This document shows positions 50,438 to 61,800 of a DNA stretch of 64,000 nt, piece after piece (positions within the stretch are counted from its first letter, which is position 1; each line of letters starts with the position of its first letter). The translations under genes and the position numbers were made by a program. This DNA is from Emiliania huxleyi CCMP1516 (lineage: Eukaryota > Haptophyta > Isochrysidales > Noelaerhabdaceae). Below the pieces are notes generated by a model. That model worked only from the letters and a program-made list of their open reading frames with translations, was not told where the DNA came from and searched no databases. The DNA is taken from contig NW_005200291.1 of assembly GCF_000372725.1 (NCBI RefSeq), positions 33,263-97,262 on the forward strand. The letters run 5' to 3'.

Positions 50438-51300
50438 TGTGGCTGCTTTCAGTGTACACCGCGGAATAAAACTCAGATTTATTTTGCATGACCTGGGGTC
50501 ACACAATGGCAGCGCTCCAGACGCGCTCTGGTAGCTGCCAATGAAGCCGTAGCCCATCGCGCGCGCGCCGGACGGCCTCTGCACCTCTACTGCAGTGCCC
50601 TCCTGCACCGAGCGACGCGTCAAATCTTTGTTGCTGCCCATGACCGGCAGCGGCTCCGAGCTTGGGCGAGCGAGCCCTGGCTGAGCTGAGCCACTGCGGT
50701 CGCAATGCAGCGCTGCGGTCGGTGCAGAGTGGCCGTCGTACGCGCACGCGGCACGGCCGCTCTGCCTCAGTGGCGTGCGGCTTGGGCCAACTGAAGGTCG
50801 CTCTCCGACCTCGCTCGCCGAGCTCACAATCCGGCGCGAGCCGCATCGAGTGGAAGTTCGACTTCAGCTGCCGCGAGTGGATGGACTGCCTTGTCGAGTG
50901 CGAGCAGTTGGGCTCCGCCGGGAGCATGTGGTGCAACACGTTCTCTGGGCGCCAGCAGACGCGAGCGCGCAAGCGCGTGTTGAAACCGGACGCTCCACAG
51001 CAACACTCAAGATACACTCGAAGGGGGGTACACGTTTTCTTATTCGGGTTTCGTTGGTCATAGTGCACTTGAACCGACGAAACCGAAGAGGGTTGGCCCC
51101 GCGGGGGTGGTTTTAACTTTTATTGCGTCAAGGGTCCTTCCCCTTTAGGGTGGACTGTTTTTTGTTCATGCAAACAAACACTGTATGTTGGGCGTGCGCC
51201 GTGCTGCAGATTGTACGCGTGTGTGGGGAGTGGCTCTGTCAAAGTCCAAACCGCGCGCAGCGTAACGGCGGCTCCGCCGACCGAAGCTGCCTGCAAATCG
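50438..51300. other. No gene recognised
   Basis: The upstream flank of the disrupted gene and the 3' flank of the transporter. The 18-mer AGGGTCCTTCCCCTTTAG occurs near 51131 and near 17793. Confidence 0.4.
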
Positions 51301-53636
51301 CTACTTGTAGAGCAGGTAGCAGGTGGGCACGGTGGCGAGCATACAGACGAGCTGCAGCGGCAAGCCGAAGCGCACAAAGTCGGCGAAGGCGTAGTCGGCG
51401 TCGCGCGACACCATCAGGTTGGTCTGGTACGAGACGGGCGTGGAGAACGAGGCGGAGGCGGCCATGGTCAGCGTATAGAGCGCGGCGCGCCACGGCACGC
51501 CCGACGCCTCCGACATGCGCACGACGATCGGGAACATGAGCACCACGACGGCGTTGTTGGAGATGACGGCGCCGATGGCGATGGCGACCGCGTAGATTGC
51601 AAAGAGGAGGGCGAGCGAGCCTGCGGAGGCCACCGTGCGGGGCCTGGCGGCAGAGGCCGAGCGATGAGGCGGCGAGGGGAGAGGGAGGGGGGGAGCGAGC
51701 GCGCCGAAAGGCGCGACGATCGCGACGAGGGAGGAGGCGGCCGAGGCGGCGAGGCCCGACACCTCGATGGCCTTGCCGAGCGCGAAGGAAAGAGCGATCG
51801 AGAGGAGCACCTAACCCCGCGGGTGGGGGCTGCTCACTGAAGCACGCGGCTGCGGGGAGGGCCGCAGGGGCGCGGCGAGAGAGGGGCACCGGCCCGTTGA
51901 CCGCCGCCCACGCGTCCGAGAGGTCCATGCAGCCGAGCCGCATCAGCACGCACAGCGCGGAGAGGGCCGTTGGGACGAGGAGCGGCGGCGAGGCGGCCGC
52001 GACGCACATCGTCCCAGTCAGGACGCCTAGCCACGCAGCTCAACTCACCAGTCACCGGACCTGTCGGGCCGCAAGCGCACGTCGTCCCAGTCCGCTCGCC
52101 GAGAGTGAGCCACAGCCGGGCGACGCCGCGAGGAGGCGCCGCCACCGCAGACGGAGCGGAGGACGGCGCTGCGCGCGGCGCGAGGGGCGCGCTCTTTCCG
52201 TCCGGCAGCAGCGAGCCGCCCGCTGCCACCATGTACGCGGCGCCTGCCGGACTCGTCGCGGACGTGTCATGGACGTGTCGCGTGCGTCGGCTGTGCGCGC
52301 GGCGGCGGCGGCGGCGTTGACGAGTCCGACCGGCTCCATCTCGGCTACATCTCGGCTACATCTCAGCTGCATCTCGGCTACATCTCGAGGCTGCACCAGC
52401 GGCGGCGTTGACGAGTCCGACCGGAGTGATGCCGAGCATGCCCATCGGCGAGGTCGGGTCGTGCTTGCGCGCGGCCTGGCGCGTGAGCGGATGCGGTGGG
52501 GGCTCGGGCGCGGTGTTTTGCCTCGGGGCGAGGGGCCGGAGGCGAGGGCGCGCTCGAGGCTCAATCCCCTCCGGCGAGGCGAGAGGCAGGTGCGGATGGG
52601 TCCATCTCGGCTCACCACGGCCCATCTCGGCTCCTCGGCCCCATCTCGGCTCCATCTCCGCTCCTCCCGGCTCATCTCGCTCCTCCGCGGCGACGAGGTT
52701 GGTCGACGAGCCGATGAGGGTGATGGTGCCTCCGAGCATAGTCGCAAAGGAGAGGGGCATCATCAGCTGCTTGGGCGCGACGGCGGGCGAGAGGGAGGCG
52801 GCCCACGAGCGCGCGACGGGCATGAGCATCGCGCAGACGGGCGTGTTGTTCAGCACCGCCGAGAGCAGCATCGTGGGGAGCACCTACACACCGGGAGGCG
52901 CCGCACCTCTGCGCGACTGCTACCGCCAGCGAGGAGCGGAGGAGCGGCGAGGAGCGGCGAGGAGCGGAGAGGTGCGGACAGGAGCGGAGAGGAGCGGCGA
53001 GGAGGGGAGAGGAGCGGCGAGGAGCGGAGAGGAGGGCGCACGAGGCGGAGCACGGCGGCGAGGCGCGACGAGGGCCGGCCGAGGAGGAAGCGCGAGATGT
53101 AGGCCAGCCCGCCCGTCGCCTGCGCGGAACGAGGCGGCCGTGCGAGTGTGCGGGTGGGCCGCCCCGGCCGGGCCTCGCCCCGTGGCCCGCCTCTCTCCTG
53201 GCCAGCCTCTCCCCGGGTGACCCCCGGCGTGAGAGCGGAGGCCCCTACTTCCGCCCGCCTGCACGCCCTTAGCGACCGCACTCATGACTCCGACGGCGAC
53301 GACGCCCTCGGAGGCGAAGCCAGCTAGCGCCTCCTTGAGCGTGATGACGCCGGACCAGACGAGCGCGAGCACGCCCTCCAGCAGCGCCTGCTCCGGCGGA
53401 GCGTCGAGCACCGCCATCTGCAGCAGCGAAACGGCAATCGCGCCCGCGGTGACACCCGCCTGCCGCGGCATCGAGAGGAGGAGCGGGAGCAGCGCGAGCA
53501 GCGCGGCACCACTCAGGCCGAGTGAAAGCCACGGCACCTCCTCCGTCACCGGCGTCGGAGGGACTGCGGGCCGGGAGAGCTGTGTCGGCCCGAGGCCGCC
53601 GCGCAGGCGCAGCGCCGGGCCGGGGATGGGCCGCAT
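51301..53636 (-). CDS. SLC13/SAC1-like anion:sodium symporter
   Basis: A multi-exon gene from the ATG at 53636. Family blocks in order: [80 protein letters not shown] with [20 protein letters not shown], then the second half with [40 protein letters not shown] and [16 protein letters not shown], ending CYLLYK. The NNTPV and SSTN / SNNA and TPVSYQTN hairpins are the substrate and Na+ sites of this family (sulfate, silicate-like or carboxylate transport). The two RCK (TrkA-C) domains usual in SAC1/SLT proteins are not seen between the halves. Introns hold GGAGCGGCGA minisatellites. Exon borders are approximate. Confidence 0.8.
52925..53036 (+). repeat. GGAGCGGCGA minisatellite in an intron
   Basis: Roughly ten imperfect units of GGAGCGGCGA or GGAGCGGAGA within an intron of the transporter gene. 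Confidence 0.9.
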
Positions 53637-53780
53637 GTGTTATGAGCTCAAAGAGCGAGTAGCTCCGACGACAGCGAGACCCCGATTTTTGCTCGCTCCT
53701 TCTTTTTTACGACACAGAGCTTGTTTTCTTATTTGCTTGCTCGCTCTCGCGCCTTGAGCCTCCTCCTATTTGTCGGGCAA

Positions 53781-55766
53781 ATGATCGCCCTCTGCAGCTT
53801 GCTCGGCTCGGCGGCATACCTGCCTTCGACGCCCTCGGGCCTCTCGCCCGGTGTGTGGCAGGTCCGATCGGGGCGACGCGCTGCGGCCGTCCGAGGCGCC
53901 CTCGTCGACGCGACTGCGGTTGGAGGAGCCGGCGGGCGGCTGGAGCAAGGCGTTGCCGAGGCGTTCGCCATGGCGCTCGTCGAGGCGTGGAAGGGTGACG
54001 ACGCCGGCCTGGGGCGGATGCTGCTCCCCGAGACGCGGGTTGAGACGCCGATCTGGAGCTGCGCTAGCGCCCGCGACTATCTCGACGATCTCGCCGGCGC
54101 GTGCCGCTTCTTCACAAACGCGGGGAGGACTCCGCCGGCGCTGGCGGTCCTGTCGACAGGCGTGGTCCGGCCAGGCGTGGCCAAGGTGCAGTGGTCCCTC
54201 GGCGTCGAGTGGCCCAGCGCCTGGCGCTCGCGCGTCAACCTGCTCGCCGAGTCGGAGCTGCTGCTCGAGTCGGGCGGCGGCGGCGGCGGCGGCCCGCGTG
54301 TGCGGGCGATCAAGGAGACATGGCACGAGGCGCCGCTCGACGTGTTCGGGCGGCAGGTGACGCCTCGCTTGCGCGACCTCGTCTCTCTGTGGAACTCGCC
54401 CACCGCGGAGCACGTGCGCCGAGATCGAGCCGAGATCGAGCCGAGATCGAGTGCCGAGGTTTAGCCGAGCTCAGTTGCCCACCGCACCGACCCGCGCAGT
54501 GGTGGGATGCGGCGTGGCCTGCGGACGCGAGAGGGGCGACTCTCCCTTCCCTGCTGCTGCTGCTGTGTGGCCGCGCAGGTGCCGATGTGGACGGAGCGGA
54601 CGACGGACGACTACCGCGTGCTCCGCGTCCCTCCGATGGTCGCCGTGCAGGCGGAGTGGGTGGAGACGCAGACGCTGCTTCTCGCCGAGCAGGCGCACGC
54701 CTCCCCGCCGCTTGCCAATCTCACTCCCACCACCGGCGCCTTGTCATCGTGAGTCGCTCTTTTGCTGCGGCCGCCAGGCGCCGCTCCCGCCCGAGTTTGC
54801 CTTCACGGGCGAAGTCAAGCGGTCGGAGTGGCGCGCGCCCCCCCCCAAGCCCCGCTGGAGAGGTCTCTAGCCGCGTGCTCGCTCGCCGCGCCCGCCGCCC
54901 CCTTGGGAGAGGGAGGCGGCGGTAGCGCCGGGGCGGAGAGGCGGCGCGCAGCGGGGCGCAGCAGAGCTCCGCGGCAGCCCTCGTTGCCCCGGGGGGGGGG
55001 GAGGGGGGGAGGGGGGGGGGGGGGAAAAAACTGCGAGCCCACCCTCTCTCTGCACGCCTCATCACACCCTCTCTCTGCACGCCCCGTGCTCAACCCGCTT
55101 CCGCTCCGCACCAGGGACGCACAGGAACCTTCTTGGAACCTTCTTGGAACCTTCCTGCAGGTACTCTTGCGTCGCGCCGAGCCTGCTCGAGCGCGGCCGC
55201 CTGAGCCAGCAGCTGCCGGGCAACATGAGGCAGGTCGCGCAGCGGCGCCGGTGGGTGCTGCCGCTGCCGGCGGCGTTCGCCTGCCTGCCGGCTGCAGAGC
55301 TGCCCTCGCCCGACGGGGGGAGCGGCGGTACCAGGCCCCAAGGGGTCACGTCGCAGAGCGTCCAGTACGTGCCCCGCCCGTCGATGAGGCGAGCATGGGT
55401 TCTAGAACGGGGTTAAACCAACCCCAGGGGGGGGGGGGGGGGGGGCTCTCTGCTCCGACGAGCACTCGAGAAGTCTCTGCTGCGACTGCCTCCCGCCCCC
55501 TGCACTCGGCAGCCCCCGTCTGCACGGGGAAGGGACCGCACGGCGCTGTCTCCACACCCTGCCCGTCGTATTCACACCGCAGGCTCGCGGCGCGCAGCAT
55601 CCGAGGCCTGCCCAGCAACAAGGCGGTGCTGTCCGCGGCGAGGGAGCTGGCAGCGGCGGCGGAGCGTGACGGGCTGACGGTGGTCCGGCAGGCGGGGCGC
55701 ACCACACTCAGACTCACATGCTCACACACGCACACACAGATGCACGCACGCACGCGCGCACACGCA

Positions 55767-55836
<70 letters not shown>

Positions 55837-56210
55837 CCGCCTTTTTTTTTTTGGTGTTCCCCCGCCCCTTTTCCCCCCCCCCCTTGCCCAGCCCGCCCGC
55901 CTCCCTTGCAGGAGGGGCAGCCCGTCGTGGTGCAGATGTGTTACGACGCAAAGATTGGGTGGAACAAGCGCGCCCAGGTGTCGATGGCGGTTTGGCTTTT
56001 GATGCCGCCGCTGCTCCAGGACAACCAGGCGAGGTCGCGGGTGGCGGACGGACTCGCGACGGCCACCCGCGAGCCCACGCCCAGCCCCCAGGACAGAGCC
56101 CCGTGCCCCCCCCCCCCCCCCAGGTGGGCGTCTTGCTCGACGTGCCGTGCACACCCGTGCCGCTTCCTATGATCGACGCGGGCGGCGCCTCCGGGTCCGA
56201 CGGGAGCTGA
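53781..56210 (+). CDS. DUF2358-SOUL protein (plastid haem-binding type)
   Basis: From the ATG at 53781 a hydrophobic leader (MIALCSLLGSAAYLPSTPSG) precedes a DUF2358/NTF2-like domain: EQGVAEAFAMALVEAWKGDD, SARDYLDDLAGACRFF, VAKVQWSLGVEWPSAW and RAIKETWHEAPLDVFG. Later exons carry SOUL-like pieces: VPMWTERTTDDYRVLRVPPM, PPEFAFTGEVKRSEW, QLPGNMRQVAQRRRWVLPLP, IRGLPSNKAVLSAARELAAA, then QPVVVQMCYDAKIGWNKRAQ with VSMAVWLLMP, ending GASGSDGS. Plants have a plastid protein with the same DUF2358-SOUL order; SOUL domains bind haem or tetrapyrroles. Several introns hold G and ACGC runs; the joins near 54460, 54770, 55160, 55690 and 55910 are approximate. Confidence 0.7.
55744..55834 (+). repeat. (ACGC)n microsatellite
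   Basis: A nearly pure CGCA/ACGC tetranucleotide tract of about 85 bases in an intron of the SOUL gene. Confidence 0.97.
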
Positions 56211-56613
56211 TGAGAGAGCGGGGCGTTTGGACTTTGGTGATGGTGTGCGTGTTGCGTGTCAGCTTGGGGTGCCCACTATCTCGTGTATGGCGGGCGGCTG
56301 GCCAGCGTTGATTATCCCGGTCTTTTTTAAAAGGGCCGAGCGATTGAGGCTCGGTTCTCTCTTCTCGGGCGCTGTACGCTCTATGTACGGTACCGTGTAT
56401 GATTGTGCTGCCAGAGTTGCCAGCGGGCGCAGCGGAGCTGGGCGGCGCTCGCGGCTCGGCGTCGCGCTCTGCTCTCAGCGACGGCTCTCCCGCGGGGCTA
56501 CGAGAGAGAGAGCTCGCGCGTCACATCATTCGACTGAGCGACTTATGCAGCTCTGGAAACACACAAACGGGCGGGCCACAATCTAATTCCTGCAACCAAA
56601 TGCCGCTCAGCTT

Positions 56614-56901
56614 TCACCTCGGGTTTGCGCGCGCATAAGCAATGATCGCAGCCAGAGTGAAGCAGGCGGTGACCACTGCGCCGGTCTGCGCGTCGTCAAA
56701 CCGTGTGCCACGGATGAAGAGGTACGAGCCGAGAAAGAAGAGGGAGCCGCCGGCGACCGACTTCTTTGTCCGCTGAACATCGTGGTCAGACAGGAGGGAG
56801 TAGCCGGCGGCGAGGCACGCGCCGGTCGTTATTGCTAGAGCCAGGCCCTTTGGCTGGATACCCACCTTCTCGGTCCCAACGAAAGGGAGGGGAGCAGCCA
56901 T
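56614..56901 (-). CDS. Small TMEM14-like membrane protein
   Basis: A 95-residue intronless frame from the ATG at 56901 (MAAPLPFVGTEKVGIQPKG). Three hydrophobic segments (LALAITTGACLAAGYSLL, SVAGGSLFFLGSYLFI, GAVVTACFTLAAIIAYA) are joined by short loops with a conserved-looking RGTRFDD. Size and spacing resemble the TMEM14 family (small mitochondrial, ER or plastid envelope proteins, some linked to fatty-acid or porphyrin export). Similarity is by pattern only. It converges on the SOUL gene 400 bases away. Confidence 0.5.
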   Translation of the reverse strand: MAAPLPFVGTEKVGIQPKGLALAITTGACLAAGYSLLSDHDVQRTKKSVAGGSLFFLGSYLFIRGTRFDDAQTGAVVTACFTLAAIIAYARANPR

Positions 56902-56964
56902 TCCTCGCTGGGTTCGAGATGATTGCTGGGTAGGGTAGGGTCGCGGGGCGAGTGTCAGTGGTTA

Positions 56965-57044
56965 TCATCTGTCCAGCGTCCACCCATACCGCGTTGGTGT
57001 CCAGTCCGAGCCTGGCTGTTCTTCACCTTTCTACCTACCTACCC
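56965..57044 (+). repeat. CTAC-tailed repeat, second 80-base copy
   Basis: Matches 28211-28292 almost exactly and ends CTACCTACCTACC. It is followed at once by the GGTTGA island. Confidence 0.75.
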
Positions 57045-57165
57045 TAGTGGTTGAAGAAGGATGAAGGGGTCTGTCAACCACTTGGTTGATGGTTGAGACC
57101 TCTGTCAACCCGCTGGTTGACAGTTGAGGCAATCGGCCTCAACCACCGCTCTGGGCAGAAAAGGG
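57045..57165. repeat. GGTTGA/TCAACC hairpin island
   Basis: GGTTGA or TCAACC occurs about seven times in 100 bases in both orientations (GTCAACCACTTGGTTGATGG, CTGTCAACC, GGTTGACAG). It is a small relative in style of the larger fold-back islands, with weak inverted ends (CTACCCTAGTGGTTGA against the reverse of the far end). Confidence 0.55.
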
Positions 57166-58871
57166 TAGGGTGTGGTTGGGTTCGGGGGGAGTGGGCCGTG
57201 GGGGGTCGGGCGCGGGCACGGATGCGTCGTGATGTTCGTGTCATGTCATGTCATGCGGCCAAAGTTGGCCTCCGCGAGCTCCATCGGCCCATCGGGGCCC
57301 TGGGCGGAGAAAAAGCTCGATCCGCCAAGGCGTTCTCCCAGAAAAGAATTCGCCGTCTTTTGAAACCCGGCCGACAAGCCCTTTGGCACATGGCTCCGCT
57401 CCTTCCACCACCTCTCACGCCCGAGCTGCTCGTCCGGTGTACGGGCCATCTTCGGCCAATGCCCATCAGGCGGAGCTTCGCGGAGCTTGGCCCCCGTAAG
57501 CGGCTCGCGCTGCCTCTTTCTTCCTGAGCGGCTGGTAGAAGGGGACTCCAGCCACTCCGCAAATGGCTCAAACACCGTTGGCGGCCAGAGCTCGTCGTCC
57601 CTTGGCTTCACCCCGTTTTTGCCCATTTACGGTCATCCGTCAAAATATCTGAAGATCCTACTATAGGATTCTCCCCAAACCTTGCTCAGCTGATCCAGCC
57701 TGGGGGGAAGGCCAGCCCTGGGCAAAGAAACCAGTACCTCAACCGGCTTCCCTGAGCGTCACAGCTCGGTGATCGCGCCGGCCGGACACCACTGTAACGT
57801 CCGTTCCGGGCATTTGAACGCGACCTTCGGGGGCAAAGACATGGGCTCTATGGCTCAGACTGGACTCCTCTTGGTCCCTTCTGATGCCCTAGGCCACACC
57901 TGGGCCTTACCTGGGGTCCTAGGGGCCGGGCAGGGTTTGCACCCCCCAACTGGCCCGAGGCACCTTATGCATGCGCGGTGCTGAGCACCTGATTCTCCAG
58001 GAGGGGCAGGCCGTGAGGAGAGACCTCTCGCGAGCACTCAAGGCAGGGCCAGGGGGGTGCCGAGAGATCACTTCACACCGCCTTCGAAGCTTCGTGCTCC
58101 CCCCTCGGTGGCTCGTTGTGCGAGGATATGGGCCACGATGTCTCAAATATGAGGGGTTTTGACTCCTACCGGCTCCTGACGCTACCCCTAGCAGCTCTAA
58201 TGACCAGGATCAGTAGTGTTGTGATAGAGGCTGCCCATACTAGCGCAGGAGCTGCCACACTCGCCCGAACCGTCCCCTTCTGGGGCCGGTTCCGCAGCCC
58301 GCGAGAGCCGACAGCGGGGCCGTGCCGCGGGTGCTACTGCCGAGTGCCACAAACACTGCGCCGTCCCGCCATCACCTACAGGCTGTCTTGTGTGATGGTT
58401 GGGATGTCCAAACGCCACCATCTTGGCTCTTGCGACCTCAAACCCGCGAGCTGTATGGGTGGTCCTGACGTCGACAGACGCCCGATGACCACGGTGAAGC
58501 TGAGCCGGAACGAGTCGACAAGTCTCGCCTGAGCCCGTGGCGGTCGCAGGCTGAGTCGCTGTGCACGGGCCGGTACCTCAGGCGTCACCTCCGCAGCCTC
58601 AGGTCTCAAACTCCACCACCTCCGCCGGGACACCTTCGGTGCCAGGGAGTGCGGCCGAAACCTGAGTGTCGCTCCTGAGACGCTACACGCTTCCCTGTCC
58701 ATTTAGTAAAATGTGATCTAGTATGCAAGTACCATCTCAGAACAGCTGTGCATCTATAGATGCTTGTGGCGTCTAAGACGCAACGGTACGCCTACCGCTC
58801 TTCCCCAGCCCCACGCCACCCAGCCACGTTATTTCCTCCAGTCCGGATCGCCGCTCGCGTGTCAGCGGTAG
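57166..58871. other. No gene recognised
   Basis: About 1.7 kb of lower-GC sequence. A minus frame at 57246-57626 is open but unfamiliar. Near 58752-58780 are two small perfect hairpins, GCATCTATAGATGC and GCGTCTAAGACGC, which echo the 30-31 kb element and may be a fragment of that family. Confidence 0.45.
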
Positions 58872-61800
58872 TTAATCGTACGCCTGGCGAGCTCGCTTGC
58901 GACGCTGGCGCGCGCGGCCCTGCGGCGGCGCCGAGAGCCCCGCCTCGTGGAAGATGCGGTGCAGCGCGAAGGCCTCGCGGGTGGGCCACAGTCCGGAGGG
59001 CCCGCCCGCCCCGGCCGGCCGCGGGCCCCTCGCAATGACCTCGTATAGCTCCGAGAGGTCGCCCGTGTCCGCATCCGCCGCCGCGTCGCGGCCGCCGCCG
59101 CCCCTGTTGCTGTTGCCGTGGGCGGTGCTGATCGGCGGGTAGACGAGAACAAAGCCGTCCTTGCTGGAGAGCGCCTGCACCTGCCCGCTCGCATGGCGCT
59201 TGGCGGCGCCCGTCGTCGCGCGGAAGGTGGCCAGCGGCGCCGCCGGATGGTACTGCGAGCGCTGCGTCGCCAGGTCAGTGAAGCGGTCGGCGGGTGCCCT
59301 GGCGGCGGAGGAGACCGCCATCTGCAGCGCGGGGAACTGCAGCGTCGCCGCGAGGGGTGGCGGGCCCGCCTGGCCGTCGAGGGCGGCGAGCGCGCCGCGC
59401 AGGTCGCCGTGCACCAGCAGCTCGTGCAGCTGCAGCGGGAAGACCCAGTCGTGCGGGGCGGCGGCGGCCGCGTGGCTCGCGAGATGGTGCGCACAGCCGT
59501 GGAGGGCAGAGGAGGCATTGGGCGCGCGGACGACCCGCCAGGTGGGCGGCGCCTCGCGCTCGATGATGACGCCTGACGCGTCGGCCGAGCCGCAGTCGAG
59601 CAGCATGGCCTCGTCGAACATGTGCGCGTGGTGGCGGATCCAGTGAGGCAGCACAGCCGCGTCGTCCGCGAAGCTCGTCAGTAGCACCGCGCGCCGCGCA
59701 CCGGCCGCGCCCACCAACCCTCTGTAGGTCGCGCCGATCTGGGCGGGATGGTAGTGCATCTGGGCAACGGTGTCGCCCTCGAGGGTGACCACGCGCGGCG
59801 TGGGGAAGGGCAGCACCGCCAGCACGACGCGCGGCCGCCCCGAGCGCGTCGGCGGCGCGGCGGCGAGTAGCTTCTGCAGGTTGCCGAAGAGCTCGGCCGC
59901 AAAGTTCCACGCGAACATGACGAGGGCGAGCGGCTTCTCGTCGGCGGTGAAGACGCCCTCGAGGGAGCGCGTCGGGCGCACGGGGATGGTGGTGCCGGGG
60001 CAGTACGTGCCCTGCTTCATCGGCGCGTCGTCCAGCACAAACTCGAGTGAGTGCGCCGCCGCGTTGGCGCCGCCGCGGCCGAGCATGAAGTGGAGAAGCA
60101 CCATCCCCTTGGCGGCGGCGCCGTAGCCGCCGAGCCTGTAGCCCGCCGCAGAGAGCGCCGCGAGCTGGGTGTCGAGCCACGCGGACGTCTCCTCGGCGCG
60201 CATGCGGTAGCGCTCGTAGAAGAAGTCAGTGGTGATGCCGAGGCGCACCTCCTCATCCAGCTTGGCCCGCAGGCTCGTGCCGCCCGCCAGCGCGCCCGAC
60301 GACTCGCCGTCGGCGCGCTTGAGCTTCCACAGGCACGAGATGCCGTGGATGGGCGCGGTCTCGAAGGAGAGGACCGCCAGCTGGGCGGCGGTGGCGGCGC
60401 GCTCAAACGAGTGCGACGTGAAGAAGGAGAGGTGCTCGTGGTACGCCGTGTCAAACTGGCCGTCCTCGTGCATGGCGCACTGCGACGTCTGGATGAAGAG
60501 CAGCGTGCGCGGCCCCATCGCCGCGGCGCAGTCCTTGAGGAACTGCGTGGGTGAGGGCACGTGCGCGAGCACATTCTGCGCGACGATCGCGTCGAGCACC
60601 ACCGGCTTGCCCTCGGGCGGCCACACGCTCTGTGCCCCCCAGAAGCCCACCTTGACCTGGTGCCCCTTGGCCACGGCGGTGGGCACGATGTTGGCCGCCG
60701 GGTCGACTCCGTACGTCTTCCAGCCGAGCCTCGCGAAGGCGTCGAGCTGCGAGCCGTCGTTGCATGCGAGCTCGAGCACCGCGCGCTTGGTGCGCGCGCC
60801 CTCGAGCGGGAGCGTCTCCACGTCGGCCTGGATCTTCTGCGCCAGCCACTCGAAGTGCTTGAGGAGCGTCTTGGACGTGCCCGAGACGTACATGTAGTCG
60901 GAGAAGAGGCGCTTGCGCGAGACGAGCTGCGAGAGGTGCATGTGGTGGCACTGGCGGCAGTGCACGAGCGCGAGCGGGAACTTCTCGGCGCGCAGCGCCT
61001 CCGTGGTCGTCTTCATGAAGTCATTGGCCAGCGGCTGGCCGCGCAGGTCGAGCGCGAGCTGGATGTCGTGCGAGCCGCACACGGGGCAGCGGATGGAGGT
61101 CACGTTGACGCCGCCGCTGTTGGTGGCAGGCGGAGGCGGCGCGTGCGTTAGCGCGTGCGGGCAGTGGGCGTGGTCGTGCTTGAAGCCGTCGCACGTGGCG
61201 TCCGTCGGCGTCGGCTCGTCCGCCGCGGGCGGCACGTGGACCGCCATCGTGTGCGCGCCCTTGCCAATGAGCGAGTCAGGCACGGCGCCGTCGAGCTGCC
61301 TGATGGCCGTGGCGAGCGAGCCGCGGACCCTGAAGTTGTACGTGCGCGCGAAGAGGGAGTTGTTGAGGGAGAAGCCGAGCACGTCCTTCGACGCGGTGCC
61401 GTGGTTGGACGCGGCGATACGCGCGCCGGTGCGCGCGGCGATGGCGGCCGCGAGCGCGCCCACATTCGAGTTGAACGAGCTCAGATGGTAGATGGCAAAC
61501 GGCGGTGGCGCGGCGGGCGCCATCGAAGACGACGACGGCGCCGAACGCTTGCTGTGATGGGCCGTCGCCGGCGGCGCTATCGCGGCGCCGCCTCGCCGCA
61601 GCTCGATGGTGCGCGAGATGCCGCGGCACAGGTCCTCCAGCCACAGGAAGGCGCGTGACGTCTCGGGGTGAGCCACCTTGAGGACGCCCGTCGTGTACGC
61701 CGACTTGAGCATGGCCGGCGGGCCCAGGTCGACGCGCTGCCCGGGTGAGACGCCGATGACGGTGCCGAAGCGCAGCCCGACGAGCTGCGGTGCGCCGGCG

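Noticed and set aside
52052-52747. Arg/Ser-rich frame inside the transporter
   Set aside because: It spans introns and minisatellite; the correct frame shows conserved membrane motifs.
54977-55023. G/C homopolymer runs here and at 8835, 18822 and 55429 as functional quadruplex sites
   Set aside because: They lie in introns or near the gap and may partly be sequencing artefacts. No further support is visible.
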